NCBI GenBank assembly: GCA_019116455.1
Contig: DXBR01000076.1
Coordinates: 1 to 26,766, forward strand
Reading direction: 5' to 3'
DNA length: 26,766 nt
Source of the DNA: Anaerobutyricum stercoris
GTDB lineage: Bacteria; Bacillota; Clostridia; Lachnospirales; Lachnospiraceae
Shown here one piece after another: positions 1 through 8,397 of this stretch. How positions within the stretch are numbered: position 1 is the first letter of the stretch; every line of letters begins with the position of its first letter. Below the pieces are notes generated by a model. The model had not been told where the DNA came from. It did no database searches and saw only the letters and a list, made by a program, of their open reading frames with translations. The translations under genes and the position numbers were made by a program.

Positions 1-531
1 GGCGCACAGATAATCGGTTATGATGGTGTGGATAAGAGAATTGATGTTCTTGCCACTGCGATGGCTGCAGGCATGTCTGCCCTGGAGCTTCAGGATCTCG
101 ATCTGGCATATGCGCCTCCGTATTCTTCTGCAAAGGATCCGGTAAATATGGCAGGCTTTATGATTGATAACATTGAAACTGGTACTTTAAAACAGTTTTT
201 CTGGGATGAAGTTGGAGAGCTTCCTGACGACGGCAGTGTCGTTTTGCTTGATACCCGGACGACTGAAGAATATGGAAGAGGGCATATCAACGGATTTGTC
301 AATATCCCTCTGGATGAACTCAGGGAGAGAATTGGAGAGATCAGGAGAGGTCTTCCGGTATATGTAATGTGCCAGAGCGGCCTGCGCAGTTATCTTTCCT
401 GCCGTATTCTGGCACAAAATGGATTTGACTGCTATAACTTCTCCGGAGGTTATCGTCTCTATGAGACGATATACCGGGACTGCGTTGCGGCTAAACAGTC
501 TTATCCATGCGGTATGGATAAAATAAATTAG
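1..531 (+). CDS. CoA-disulfide reductase-like flavoprotein, C-terminal part with rhodanese domain (5' truncated by window)
   Basis: The reading frame is open from base 1, so the start lies outside the window. The first ~60 codons (GAQIIGYDGVDKRIDVLATA...) match the C-terminal dimerisation domain of FAD/NAD(P)-dependent pyridine nucleotide-disulfide oxidoreductases of the CoA-disulfide/persulfide reductase type. A complete rhodanese domain follows, with LDTRTTEEYGRGHI and the active-site loop CQSGLRS (catalytic Cys codon at 370-372). Family knowledge: these fusions reduce CoA disulfide or persulfides and pass sulfane sulfur through the rhodanese Cys, in the cytoplasm. The stop TAG (529-531) overlaps the stop of the convergent Crp/Fnr gene. 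The N-terminal FAD domain and its redox Cys are not visible, so the exact substrate class is open. A general NADH-dependent flavoenzyme is the alternative. Confidence 0.87.
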   Translation, partial: GAQIIGYDGVDKRIDVLATAMAAGMSALELQDLDLAYAPPYSSAKDPVNMAGFMIDNIETGTLKQFFWDEVGELPDDGSVVLLDTRTTEEYGRGHINGFVNIPLDELRERIGEIRRGLPVYVMCQSGLRSYLSCRILAQNGFDCYNFSGGYRLYETIYRDCVAAKQSYPCGMDKIN

Positions 532-1190
532 TCTGTTTCTGCCAGGTTCTGTATTCTTTTGTGGTCAATGATTTCGATGGTCCCCCGGCTCAGACGAATG
601 AGTTGTTCATTCTGAAAATAACGGAGCATTCGTGTGACCACTTCCCTGGCAGTTCCAAGATGGTTGGCAATCTTCTCATGGGTGATTTTTATAATATCAC
701 TTTCCTCGATATTGCTTTCTTCCATGAGAAAGGCTGCCAGCCGTTTATCGAAACTCTTCCAGAGTACCTGCTCCATGAGCCACATGACTTCAGAGAATCG
801 ACCGGCAATCACCTGATTGACGAAATTAGAGACTGGCAGAGATTCATCCATGAGCTTTTTAAATATATCCGGCGGGATGATCCACAGTTCACTGTCTTTT
901 TCTGCTTCGATAGTGATATCAAATTGCAGATTGCGAAGCATGCAGGAGGCGGAAAACATGCAGGTGTCCCGGTCGAACAGGCGATATATAGTAATTTCCC
1001 GGCCTTCCTGAGAGAGGATGTAGGCCCGCAGCTGACCTGAAGAGACAAGTAAAAGACCAAGGCAATCACTGGAACCGTTATGAATAACGGTTCCTTTTTT
1101 AACGGTTCTTTTTACTGCAGAAGAAATCAGGAGCTCCTGCTGGTATGGTGTAAGTTCTTCCCAAAAAGGGAAAAAATCAGAAATATTCAT
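528..1190 (-). CDS. Crp/Fnr family transcriptional regulator
   Basis: 220 residues. An N-terminal cyclic-nucleotide-binding-like beta-roll (about 15-115, with LVSSGQLRAYILSQEGREITIYRLF and later DSELWIIPPDIFKKL) is followed by a long dimerisation helix and a winged helix-turn-helix (ITHEKIANHLGTAREVVTRMLRYF). This is the layout of Crp/Fnr regulators. The cysteines do not form an Fnr-like N-terminal iron-sulfur cluster motif. I chose the ATG at 1190 because GGAGA lies 6-7 bases upstream; the in-frame ATG at 1202 has no Shine-Dalgarno. It converges on the flavoenzyme/rhodanese gene with a stop-codon overlap. Such regulators often sit beside redox or sulfur genes, so it may control that neighbour, but this is inference. 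The ligand is unknown. Confidence 0.9.
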   Translation of the reverse strand: MNISDFFPFWEELTPYQQELLISSAVKRTVKKGTVIHNGSSDCLGLLLVSSGQLRAYILSQEGREITIYRLFDRDTCMFSASCMLRNLQFDITIEAEKDSELWIIPPDIFKKLMDESLPVSNFVNQVIAGRFSEVMWLMEQVLWKSFDKRLAAFLMEESNIEESDIIKITHEKIANHLGTAREVVTRMLRYFQNEQLIRLSRGTIEIIDHKRIQNLAETD

Positions 1191-1225
1191 GATATTCTCC
1201 ATTCTGTTACATTTTATAATGCGCT

Positions 1226-2278
1226 CTAGGGTTCCCGAAGCTTCACTTTGCCGGCAGCTTTGCGGCGTCGCTCGTCTTCGATGGCGGCATAATGTTTTCT
1301 GGTTGTATTGACGTCTTTATGTCCAAGCACATCTGCCACCAGATAAATGTCTCCGGTCTCTTTATAAAGCTGTGTGCCATAGGTACTTCTAAGTTTGTGA
1401 GGAGTAATATTTTTTAAAGTTGTCACCGTCCGAGAATATTTTTTTACCAGATTTTCCACCGCACGAACACTGATACGGCTGCGCTGCATGGACAGGAAAA
1501 GAGCGTCCTCGGATCCTTCTTTTGCTGTGATCAGCTCTCGCTCGTCAAGATAATCAAGAAGAGCCTCCCTGACTTCATCACCGAAATACAGGATTACTTC
1601 CGAACCTCCCTTGCGCAGAATCCTCATGCCGTTGGTGTCAAAATCCAGATCCTGAATATCAAGGCCGACACACTCGGATACACGTATTCCTGTACCGAGA
1701 AGAAGGGTCAGCATGGCAAGATCTCTGGTTTTTGTTTTATTGTGGTATTTCTGCTGAGATTTTGTCAGTTTGTCGCCATTCTCCACAGAATCCAGCAGCT
1801 TGGCGATTTCATCAACTTCCAGACGAACAATGGCTTGTTCATGCTTTTTGGGCATATTTAAAAGACTGGCCGGATTATTTTGAATCTTTTGTTTGCGGTA
1901 GAAAAATTTATAAAAAGATCGGATGCTTGCCGCTTTGCGCATCCTTCCCCGTTCTTCGTTGGTATGTACTTTATTGTCCGGATCTTCATAAAGTTTGATA
2001 TAATCCAGATATTCTTCCAGTTGTGTGAGAGTTATTTTATCGAGTACACTCAACGGCCACGATTTTACCGGTCCTTCCTCCAGATCCGGGTATTCTTCCT
2101 CCAGAAAACGGAAAAATATGCGGAGATCATATCCGTAGGCAATTCTTGTACGAGAGGAAGTAGTAGGTTCAATTCCGCGGAAAAATTCTTTGCAAAAATC
2201 GGGAAGTTCTCGGCAGAGTTTCCGCAGACGCTTCTCGTTTTCAATGTTGATCTGGTCTGAATAACTGGCCCCCTGCAC
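1226..2278 (-). CDS. Tyrosine recombinase, XerC/XerD-like (chromosomal type)
   Basis: About 350 residues with an N-terminal SAM-like core-binding domain (about 30-145) and a C-terminal catalytic domain. Numbering from the longer GTG start at 2287, the catalytic set is complete: R202 (GTGIRVSE), K226 (LRKGGSE), H297 and R300 (PHKLRSTYG), H323 (LGHKDVN) and Y333 (KHYAA). The GTG at 2287 directly abuts the Shine-Dalgarno and cannot work well. The GTG at 2278 lies 8 bases after AAGGAGG and is the better start. No excisionase, att repeats or cargo lie next to it, so a housekeeping role such as chromosome dimer resolution is more likely than mobility. Whether it is the true Xer protein cannot be settled here. 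Confidence 0.88.
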   Translation of the reverse strand: MQGASYSDQINIENEKRLRKLCRELPDFCKEFFRGIEPTTSSRTRIAYGYDLRIFFRFLEEEYPDLEEGPVKSWPLSVLDKITLTQLEEYLDYIKLYEDPDNKVHTNEERGRMRKAASIRSFYKFFYRKQKIQNNPASLLNMPKKHEQAIVRLEVDEIAKLLDSVENGDKLTKSQQKYHNKTKTRDLAMLTLLLGTGIRVSECVGLDIQDLDFDTNGMRILRKGGSEVILYFGDEVREALLDYLDERELITAKEGSEDALFLSMQRSRISVRAVENLVKKYSRTVTTLKNITPHKLRSTYGTQLYKETGDIYLVADVLGHKDVNTTRKHYAAIEDERRRKAAGKVKLREP

Positions 2279-2403
2279 AGCATCCACCTCCTTGTCAGTA
2301 AAGCAGAATCAATGATTTATTTTGATTCTGTCCGTATCAAATGCAAATAACTTCATTAAAACATAATTATTATAACACACTTTATCGGAAATAGAATAAA
2401 TTT

Positions 2404-2440
2404 TGCAAAAAGAAAGTGTTATTTAATTAAATAACACTTC
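2404..2440 (-). terminator. Perfect 26-bp palindrome followed by a T tract, probable terminator of the ttcA-like gene
   Basis: Bases 2414-2439 form a perfect palindrome whose half is AAGTGTTATTTAA. On the minus strand it is followed at once by TCTTTTTGC, as expected for an intrinsic terminator, and it lies 36 bases after the stop of the tRNA thiolase gene. The stem is very A+T rich, which is unusual for a terminator, so a protein-binding operator upstream of the recombinase gene is the alternative. Confidence 0.55.
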
Positions 2441-2475
2441 TCAAAAAAATCTTTACTTTTATAAAAACGAAGATA

Positions 2476-3207
2476 CTACTTTTCTGAAACCGGCGGACAT
2501 TTTGGATTTATGAGACCGTTTACGATAGCTCGGAACATCCGTGCCTTTGCTCCCGGGTTCTCGTGATTTAATTGATTGACCAGATTCTTAGCATATTCAC
2601 GTTTGGTAGTTCCATCTACCGGACACGGGCTTTTTACAACCGGAAGCTGGTTGGCTTCCACAAATCCCTTTACGTCTCCCTCATACAGATACATCAACGG
2701 GCGGATCAGAGTGAGCCCGGTCCTGTCCAGGTATGTGACAGGAGAGAAGGTGTGTAGTCTTCCTTCATAGATCAGAGACATCATCATAGTCTCAATGATA
2801 TCATCTTTGTGATGGGCGTAAGCAACCTTATTACATCCCATTTTTTTTACGGCTTCATTGAGAGCGCCCTTACGCATTTTGGCGCAGAGAGAACAGGGAT
2901 TGCTTTCGTTACGAACATCAAAGACAATCTCAGCAATATCAGTTTTGATAACTTCATATTCTACTTTTAATGTATCGCAAAGTTCACGGATTTTTTCCAG
3001 ATTCAGATTCTGAAATCCCAGATCAACAGTGACAGCTACGATATCAAACTTTTTTGGGTAGAAATAGCGAAGGTGGGCGAGAGCATAAAGCAGCGTCAGG
3101 CTATCTTTCCCTCCGGAGATTCCCACGGCAATTTTGTCATTTTCCTCAATCATTCCGTATTCATCGATGGCTTTTCTTGTATAGCTTAATAATTGCTGTA
3201 ATTTCAT
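2476..3207 (-). CDS. TtcA-like tRNA thiolation protein (PP-loop ATPase)
   Basis: 243 residues. The PP-loop SGGKDS is at 31-36, a CxxC pair at C105/C108 (NPCSLCAKMRKG), HHKDDIIETMMMSL follows, and a third cysteine is at C195 (SPCPVDGTTKRE). Family knowledge: TtcA adenylates C32 of tRNA with the PP-loop and carries an oxygen-sensitive iron-sulfur cluster on three cysteines, giving 2-thiocytidine. The three cysteines here fit that. The frame stays open to 3282, but the start chosen at 3207 follows AAAGGAA with 10-base spacing, and removes 25 unconserved residues. It appears monocistronic. TtcA-family members differ in target base, so the modified tRNA position is inferred. Confidence 0.88.
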   Translation of the reverse strand: MKLQQLLSYTRKAIDEYGMIEENDKIAVGISGGKDSLTLLYALAHLRYFYPKKFDIVAVTVDLGFQNLNLEKIRELCDTLKVEYEVIKTDIAEIVFDVRNESNPCSLCAKMRKGALNEAVKKMGCNKVAYAHHKDDIIETMMMSLIYEGRLHTFSPVTYLDRTGLTLIRPLMYLYEGDVKGFVEANQLPVVKSPCPVDGTTKREYAKNLVNQLNHENPGAKARMFRAIVNGLINPKCPPVSEK

Positions 3208-3244
3208 TTTTATCGGTTCCTTTCTCAATGCGTAACAATCAAAA

Positions 3245-3253
3245 AATATACCA
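3245..3253 (-). promoter_or_regulatory. Probable extended -10 promoter of the ttcA-like gene
   Basis: On the minus strand TGG precedes TATATT, giving an extended -10 about 38 bases before the chosen start codon. No strong -35 is seen. This placement supports the shorter start at 3207, because the longer ORF would begin upstream of the promoter. Confidence 0.45.
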
Positions 3254-3424
3254 TGAAAGCGCTGCCTGATAATTGGTATCACCTATTTGGCAGAATGCTT
3301 CATGGCGAAACTGCTAAGATGATAGCATGTATTTTTTTTAAATTCAATACATAAGATTTTTTAACGGATATTATTTATGGGGAAAGATGGAATTCAATAT
3401 ATGAGGTCTGCTGAAATTTCATTT

Positions 3425-3453
3425 TTGTTTTTGTATATAAATCATGGTATAAT
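3425..3453 (+). promoter_or_regulatory. Sigma-A type promoter of the GHL10 gene
   Basis: TTGTTT (3425-3430), a 17-base spacer and a perfect TATAAT (3448-3453) with the extended TGG in front. The ATG at 3454 directly abuts the -10 box and so cannot be the translation start, which fixes the start at 3484. Confidence 0.75.
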
Positions 3454-3483
3454 ATGCAAAAGAATCAGCATAAAGGAGGAAAC

Positions 3484-4854
3484 ATGAAACATTTTGTACA
3501 GAATCTGATTCTTGTCATTTTATTGACCATCCTGCTCCTGTTTTCCTATGCATTTGTACAGAAAAAAACGGAGAAGTTCGGATTTTCAGAATTTTATCAA
3601 TTTTTGATGAATCATGAATCCGGACAGAATAACGAGAGGGCAGGAGAGAAGGAAGACGCACCGGCGGCAGAAAAACAAAACAGTACATACCGGGCGGTAT
3701 GGCTTAGTTATCTGGAGTTTAACGCTTATCGCCGCTCTGTTGAGCAAAACAACGAGAATAATTTCCGGAAATTTTTCCGCCGGGTATTAAATCGGAGTAA
3801 AAAATGTGGTTTAAACAGAGTGATCGTGCAGGTGCGTCCTTTTGGGGATGCGCTGTATGAATCCGGTTACTTTCCATGGGCAGCATGTATCTCCGGAACA
3901 CAGGGAACTGATCCTGGCTATGACCCGCTGGCGGTGATGGTGGAACTTGCCCATAAGAAAGACTTTCAGATTGAAGCTTGGATTAACCCTTACCGGGTGT
4001 CATCCGGCAGCGATCTTGATGTTCTTTCTACAGATAATCCGGCGAAAGTATGGGCGCTTTCCGATGATAAGACCCGGAATGTACTAAGCTATGACGGTGC
4101 ACTGTATTACAATCCGTCCTCGCAGGAGGTACAGGAGCTTATCATAAATGGTGTGAAGGAAATCGTAGAAAACTATGAAGTGGATGGCATTCATATGGAT
4201 GATTATTTTTATCCGACTTTCACTGAGAGCAACGTAAATTCTGCTTTTGATTCACTGGAATATCAGAAGGGACTGTCTGCGGGAGCTATTGAGAAGACGC
4301 TGACACTGGCTGACTGGAGACGGCAGAATGTCAATACTCTGGTGTCTGCAATATATCAGGCCATAAAATCTGCTAATGCTGACGTGACTTTCGGCATCAG
4401 TCCGGCAGGAAATCTTGATAACCTGAGAAGTGATCTGCAGTATTATGTGGATGTCGATACATGGGTGAAGAGCGAAGGCTATATCGATTATGTGATGCCG
4501 CAGATTTATTGGGGATATACCAATAAGGAAGCGCCTTTTGATGAGATACTGAAAGAGTGGGTGGAGCTTGCAGAAGGTTCGGATGTGAAGCTTTATGTGG
4601 GACTGCAGATGTACCGGCTTGGAACCAGTGATGATGGTCAAAGTGATTATCAGGAACTGCAGGACGGCGCTTTAATTCAAAAAGAAATCACGCAGCTTGA
4701 ACATACGCCGGCTGTGGGCGGATACTGTCTGTTCAGTTATCAGTACCTCGATGCAGATAATAAAACTTATGACTATGATTCCAATGAATTTGCTGCAAAA
4801 AGAAAAAAGATTTTAAAAGAAACTGTAAAACATCTGATGGAAGGAAAGAAATAA
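3484..4854 (+). CDS. Membrane-anchored glycoside-hydrolase-like family 10 (GHL10/DUF187) protein
   Basis: 456 residues. A basic N-terminus and one hydrophobic helix (about 8-24) act as an uncleaved anchor or signal. A low-complexity Glu/Asn/Ala linker follows, then a GHL10 TIM-barrel from about 65 with YRAVWLSYLEF, GLNRVIVQVRPFGDALYES, IEAWINPYR, DGIHMDDYFYP, FGISPAGN and YVMPQIYWGY. Family knowledge: DigH/YngK relatives act on the cell envelope, and DigH cleaves denuded peptidoglycan glycans. The start at 3484 has AAGGAGG 4 bases upstream; the ORF extends further upstream only into the promoter. It is a single gene with its own promoter and a strong terminator downstream. A surface hydrolase for peptidoglycan or polysaccharide is the likely role. 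Confidence 0.88.
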   Translation: MKHFVQNLILVILLTILLLFSYAFVQKKTEKFGFSEFYQFLMNHESGQNNERAGEKEDAPAAEKQNSTYRAVWLSYLEFNAYRRSVEQNNENNFRKFFRRVLNRSKKCGLNRVIVQVRPFGDALYESGYFPWAACISGTQGTDPGYDPLAVMVELAHKKDFQIEAWINPYRVSSGSDLDVLSTDNPAKVWALSDDKTRNVLSYDGALYYNPSSQEVQELIINGVKEIVENYEVDGIHMDDYFYPTFTESNVNSAFDSLEYQKGLSAGAIEKTLTLADWRRQNVNTLVSAIYQAIKSANADVTFGISPAGNLDNLRSDLQYYVDVDTWVKSEGYIDYVMPQIYWGYTNKEAPFDEILKEWVELAEGSDVKLYVGLQMYRLGTSDDGQSDYQELQDGALIQKEITQLEHTPAVGGYCLFSYQYLDADNKTYDYDSNEFAAKRKKILKETVKHLMEGKK

Positions 4855-4960
4855 AATTCTGATCAGAAATTGAGTATTTAACGGATAAAGGTAAAAATAC
4901 ACTTAACTCTGCGTTAAAGTTGTGTTTTGCGAATAGTTGAGCCGGGCTCTCTTTCATATT

Positions 4961-5005
4961 AAATAAAAAGGAACATCCACCCTTCTTGTGCAGATGTTCC
5001 TTTTT
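4961..5005. terminator. Bidirectional intrinsic terminator between convergent genes
   Basis: A 15-bp perfect stem (4961-4975 with 4991-5005; core AAGGAACATC/GATGTTCCTT) and a 15-base loop. Runs of A on the left and T on the right arm make it work in both directions, between the GHL10 gene and the nitroreductase gene. Confidence 0.88.
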
Positions 5006-5017
5006 ATATTCTAAAAC

Positions 5018-5884
5018 TTAAGCTTCACAGGAAGCTACAATTACATATTCATCCGGAATTCCGTAAATATTATCTACCGGTCCCAGTTTCCACTGGATCT
5101 TACAGAGGGTTTGCCCAATGACATCTTCAAAGTACAGCATTGCTATACCTGCGTCTATCCGTTCTTCATATTCACTGACATCGTTGTCTTTACGCATGAG
5201 CAGGACAATTTTTCCACCGTCAATCAAAAATCTCCACGGCTGACGGTTCATGGTAGACGGCGCTTTTCTTACACAGTCCATCGGTTCATACAACGCTCGT
5301 TCCAATAATGTATTTACATCGGCGCCTTCTCCCCATTTGTCGATGTAGACCATTTCCTGCAGAGGCAGAACTTTTGACTGACTGCTTTCTTTTTTGCGCA
5401 TATCTGCCTGGGAATAATTGTCGCCGGTCTTCAAGGCTCCCAGGGTGATCGGCGCCTTCTTCTTGCCGTATCCGATAGTCAGGATACCCACAACCTCTTT
5501 ATTTGTGACTATATTCAGCCGGTGTATCACTTTTTCGCTGCTTGTAAAAGTAATCCAGCAGGAATCGACGCCCAGCTCTGACGCCTTCATGGAAATGCTC
5601 TCTCCAACATATCCTGCATTTTCCAGATAATGCTCCTTATTTTCGGATAATAAAATAATATAATGCGGCGCATTGATCAAAATGCCATGATAACCGGCAA
5701 AACCGTCAAGCTGACGGTAAACCACATCATTGTCCATGATGCGAATATCCATCTCGATATCATCGACCAGTTTCGGACAGGTGTTTGCATACTGCGAAAG
5801 TTCTTTGATAATCTTCGCATCTACTTTCTTTTCCTTATAATCCCTCACAGAATATTTATTTAAAATAATATTTTTGTAATCCAT
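5018..5884 (-). CDS. Nitroreductase family protein (TM1586-type, duplicated fold)
   Basis: 288 residues. The N-terminus (YKNIILNKYSVRDYKEKKVD) is the typical R-S/V-R-x-Y/F start of FMN-binding nitroreductases. A second half begins near 180 and contains RKAPSTMNRQPWRF, the SxxNxQPW-like FMN/substrate motif. This two-part layout fits the putative nitroreductase TM1586 family. Family knowledge: cytoplasmic NAD(P)H-dependent, FMN-containing oxidoreductases with poorly known physiological substrates. AGGAGG lies about 8 bases before the ATG. It is downstream of the UbiB-like gene on the same strand but has its own extended -10 box. Which compound it reduces cannot be told. Confidence 0.85.
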   Translation of the reverse strand: MDYKNIILNKYSVRDYKEKKVDAKIIKELSQYANTCPKLVDDIEMDIRIMDNDVVYRQLDGFAGYHGILINAPHYIILLSENKEHYLENAGYVGESISMKASELGVDSCWITFTSSEKVIHRLNIVTNKEVVGILTIGYGKKKAPITLGALKTGDNYSQADMRKKESSQSKVLPLQEMVYIDKWGEGADVNTLLERALYEPMDCVRKAPSTMNRQPWRFLIDGGKIVLLMRKDNDVSEYEERIDAGIAMLYFEDVIGQTLCKIQWKLGPVDNIYGIPDEYVIVASCEA

Positions 5885-5946
5885 TTACAGATTCCTCCTC
5901 TTTCTTTTTAATTGTCATAGCATATAGCGTTTTGATATTCTTCCCT

Positions 5947-5955
5947 ATTATAGCA
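5947..5955 (-). promoter_or_regulatory. Extended -10 promoter for the nitroreductase gene
   Basis: On the minus strand TGC plus a perfect TATAAT lies about 60 bases before the nitroreductase start, in the gap after the UbiB-like gene. The -35 region is poor, but an extended -10 can compensate. Confidence 0.6.
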
Positions 5956-5972
5956 CAAAGAAGTGCAGGTAT

Positions 5973-7595
5973 CTATTTTCTTGAGAAAAAATGTTTGAGA
6001 AAAACATACATGACAATCACAAAAGCAATCAGATATCCCAAAGCGCCAAGGGCCGGTATCCCCAATATTTTGGGGGTCATGTCTGTCGTACAGATAATAC
6101 TGGAACTGATCAGCAGCGCCATGACCCAAAGACCCATGACGATATTGCGGATCAGCCGCCGTAAAAGTTGTGACAGATCATCCGACACATGCAATTCCAG
6201 ATTAACCTTAGTCTGTCCCTTCATGTGTCCCTGAAGGATATCGGCGGCCAGGGAAGGAATATCTATGGCGCGGCGCAGAGAACGGACAATACTCCTTACA
6301 GTTCCCTTCACTTCTTTTTTCAGATTCTCTTCCTGAAAAAACTGGTCTTTTATGCGCGCAGAAGCAATCTGTACCATATTAATATCGGGGCTGATGGAGG
6401 CAAGGATACCCTCCACGTGGGTAAGACCTCTGGCAAGCAGCGTCAAACCGTGAGGCATGACAATCTGATTATTTTTCATGGTTTCCATGAGACTTTTTAC
6501 CAGATCTGCGATATCAATACTTCCCATGTCAGCGGTGCCGTATTTTGCCATCAGTGCCTGCAGATCGTCATAAAGCTGACTCTGATCCGGTTTGCCCCGA
6601 AAATCTCCGATAGCAAGGACACAGTCCTGAATCATGCCGATATCGTTTAAGGCGACACCTTCCACAGCCCGGCTGATGAATTCACGGTCGCGGTCTGTAA
6701 GGCGTCCCATCATGCCCATGTCCATCCAGACAATTTTCCCGCCGCGGACCATCACATTCCCCGGATGAGGATCTGCATGAAAAAAGCCATCGTCAATGAC
6801 CTGTTTGACAAAATTATCGACAAACTTAGTTCCCACTTCGTTTAAATCATATCCGTTTGCCAGCAGATTAGCTTTATCATCAATGGCAAAGCCATTCACA
6901 TATTCCATCACAAGAACCTGAGTAGTGGTATATTCCCTGTAAAGGCGGGGAACCTCCACAAAAACCACGTCGTCATTTTTATCCGCGAATTCTTCCATAT
7001 TGGCGGCTTCCATGAGAAAATTCATCTCTTCCTGGGTTACCCGCCAAAGTTCCGTGAGGACTAAATCCAGATCCACCAGATCTTTGATGGCTACCGGAGG
7101 CAGAAGTTTGACTGCCCGCCGTAAAAGTCCGATATCTCTGGACATAGTTTCATAAATGCCCTGCCGCTGTACCTTTATGACAACCTCATCTCCGTTCTTT
7201 AACGTGGCACGGTGCACCTGCGCGATGGAAGCGGAACCCAGAGGCGTCATCTCAATATCTGAAAAAATCTGACGCCAGGAATAGCCGAAAGAGGCGTTGA
7301 TGACCTCTTCTACCTGTGAAAACGGCATAGGAGGAACTTCAGAACGAAGTTTCATCAGTTCGTCACAATACTTCTGTGGAAGAATATCGGAACGGCTGGA
7401 CATAATCTGCCCCAGCTTAATATAAGTCGGTCCCAGATCTTCCAGTATCTGCCGCAGCTTTTCCGGAGTAATACCCCGGGTGATTGAATTCTTCCTAAGC
7501 ACCGCTGTCATCTCTTTCAGTCTTCCCCGGTAATTGTCAGAAGTACTGTTGTCTGAGGCATTGTTTTCCATAGGATCTGCTGTATTCTCCTGCAT
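5973..7595 (-). CDS. ABC1/UbiB (AarF/ADCK) kinase-like membrane protein
   Basis: 540 residues. The family hallmarks are present in order: KLGQ at 60-63 (KxGQ motif), the Ala-rich nucleotide loop GSASIAQVHRA at 120-130, the conserved Lys in VVIKVQR (K141), HADPHPGN at 273-280 and the metal-binding Asp in MDMG at 291-294 (DMG where canonical kinases have DFG). The last ~50 residues form two membrane helices. Family knowledge: atypical kinase-like ATPases that support quinone or lipid handling at membranes. The start ATG follows the stop of the phasin-like gene with no gap (TAG-ATG), which suggests translational coupling and a shared role. The organism need not make ubiquinone; a general lipid-related function is more likely. 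Confidence 0.92.
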   Translation of the reverse strand: MQENTADPMENNASDNSTSDNYRGRLKEMTAVLRKNSITRGITPEKLRQILEDLGPTYIKLGQIMSSRSDILPQKYCDELMKLRSEVPPMPFSQVEEVINASFGYSWRQIFSDIEMTPLGSASIAQVHRATLKNGDEVVIKVQRQGIYETMSRDIGLLRRAVKLLPPVAIKDLVDLDLVLTELWRVTQEEMNFLMEAANMEEFADKNDDVVFVEVPRLYREYTTTQVLVMEYVNGFAIDDKANLLANGYDLNEVGTKFVDNFVKQVIDDGFFHADPHPGNVMVRGGKIVWMDMGMMGRLTDRDREFISRAVEGVALNDIGMIQDCVLAIGDFRGKPDQSQLYDDLQALMAKYGTADMGSIDIADLVKSLMETMKNNQIVMPHGLTLLARGLTHVEGILASISPDINMVQIASARIKDQFFQEENLKKEVKGTVRSIVRSLRRAIDIPSLAADILQGHMKGQTKVNLELHVSDDLSQLLRRLIRNIVMGLWVMALLISSSIICTTDMTPKILGIPALGALGYLIAFVIVMYVFLKHFFSRK

Positions 7596-7958
7596 CTACT
7601 CTTCCACCACATCCTCACTGGATGAGGTATTACAGCCGTCAGAAGAATCCTCATCCATCTCTTCTCCCTCCGCCCTGGCAATCTGTTCTTTTAGCGCAGC
7701 CAGCTGTTCCGGCGTCATTTTATCGATCAAATCCTTTAATTCTTCAGGAGAAGAAGGTTTAACAGAAACATTGACATTAGATTTCATTTTTTCGCGAATA
7801 TCGTGGCGCAGCTCCTGATTGAGAACCTTTCCCTGCTCCACGGTAAGCTCTCCCTTTTTTACCAAATCGTCAAGAATCTCTTTTGATTTTTCCGCAGTCA
7901 TCGCTGCAGAACCGATACCCGCCAGTAATAATTTTCTGATGTTTTCGCCTAATTCCAT
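7596..7958 (-). CDS. Phasin-like protein (PhaF/poly-hydroxyalkanoate granule-associated family)
   Basis: 120 residues. Residues 1-60 are predicted helical and match the phasin-superfamily N-terminus seen in Firmicutes (LLLAGIGSAAMTAEKSKEILDDLVKKGELTVEQGKVLNQEL). A short helix-rich segment (SPEELKDLIDKMTPEQLAALKEQI) and a very acidic Ser/Glu/Asp tail follow. Family knowledge: phasins coat lipid or polyester granules, but many Clostridia have this small version next to an aarF/ubiB gene without making PHA. An accessory role for the coupled kinase-like protein is inferred. A Shine-Dalgarno (AAGGAGGAGT) precedes the ATG at 7958. Confidence 0.75.
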   Translation of the reverse strand: MELGENIRKLLLAGIGSAAMTAEKSKEILDDLVKKGELTVEQGKVLNQELRHDIREKMKSNVNVSVKPSSPEELKDLIDKMTPEQLAALKEQIARAEGEEMDEDSSDGCNTSSSEDVVEE

Positions 7959-7986
7959 AGTGACTCCTCCTTATTATAAAATGAAC

Positions 7987-8367
7987 TTAAAAAATACCGA
8001 TAAAATCAAGAACCTTTGGAACAAAAATCACACATCCGATGATGGCCGCCATAATGGCGGATATGAGAACTGCCCCTGCCGCCGTATCTTTGGCGACCTT
8101 GGCCAGAGGCTTTCTCTCCTCTGTGACCAGATCCACCACAGATTCCACCGCTGTATTGACAAGTTCCAAAGACAGGATCAATCCGAACAGAACGAGACAG
8201 ATGCACCATTCCGTCACGGATAAATGTAAAACAAGCCCCGCTGCTATGACAAGAAACATGAAGACACAATGTATCTTGATATTTCTTTCTTTTCTTATAC
8301 ATGTAAATATTCCCTCAAATGCATAAGAAAAGCTTTTATAGAGCGGAGCCTTTTTTCTGTCTGACAT
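7987..8367 (-). CDS. Diacylglycerol kinase family protein (undecaprenol kinase type)
   Basis: 126 residues with three membrane helices and the DgkA signature ELVNTAVESVVDL followed by AKDTAAGAVLISA. Family knowledge: in Gram-positives these small integral membrane kinases phosphorylate undecaprenol (and sometimes diacylglycerol), feeding the lipid carrier pool for wall synthesis. The frame extends to a TTG at 8397, but the ATG at 8367 has AGGTG about 7 bases upstream and gives the usual N-terminus (MSDRKKAPLYKSFSYAFEG). It is the first gene of a probable operon with the phasin-like and UbiB-like genes (28-base gap). Confidence 0.9.
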   Translation of the reverse strand: MSDRKKAPLYKSFSYAFEGIFTCIRKERNIKIHCVFMFLVIAAGLVLHLSVTEWCICLVLFGLILSLELVNTAVESVVDLVTEERKPLAKVAKDTAAGAVLISAIMAAIIGCVIFVPKVLDFIGIF

Positions 8368-8397
8368 ATGAATCACCTGCTTTGGCGCGGTTTTCAA

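Noticed and set aside
3254..3267. cre-like sequence TGAAAGCGCTGCCT upstream of the ttcA-like gene
   Set aside because: The left half fits the catabolite-control consensus but the right half does not, and the gene has no link to carbon control.
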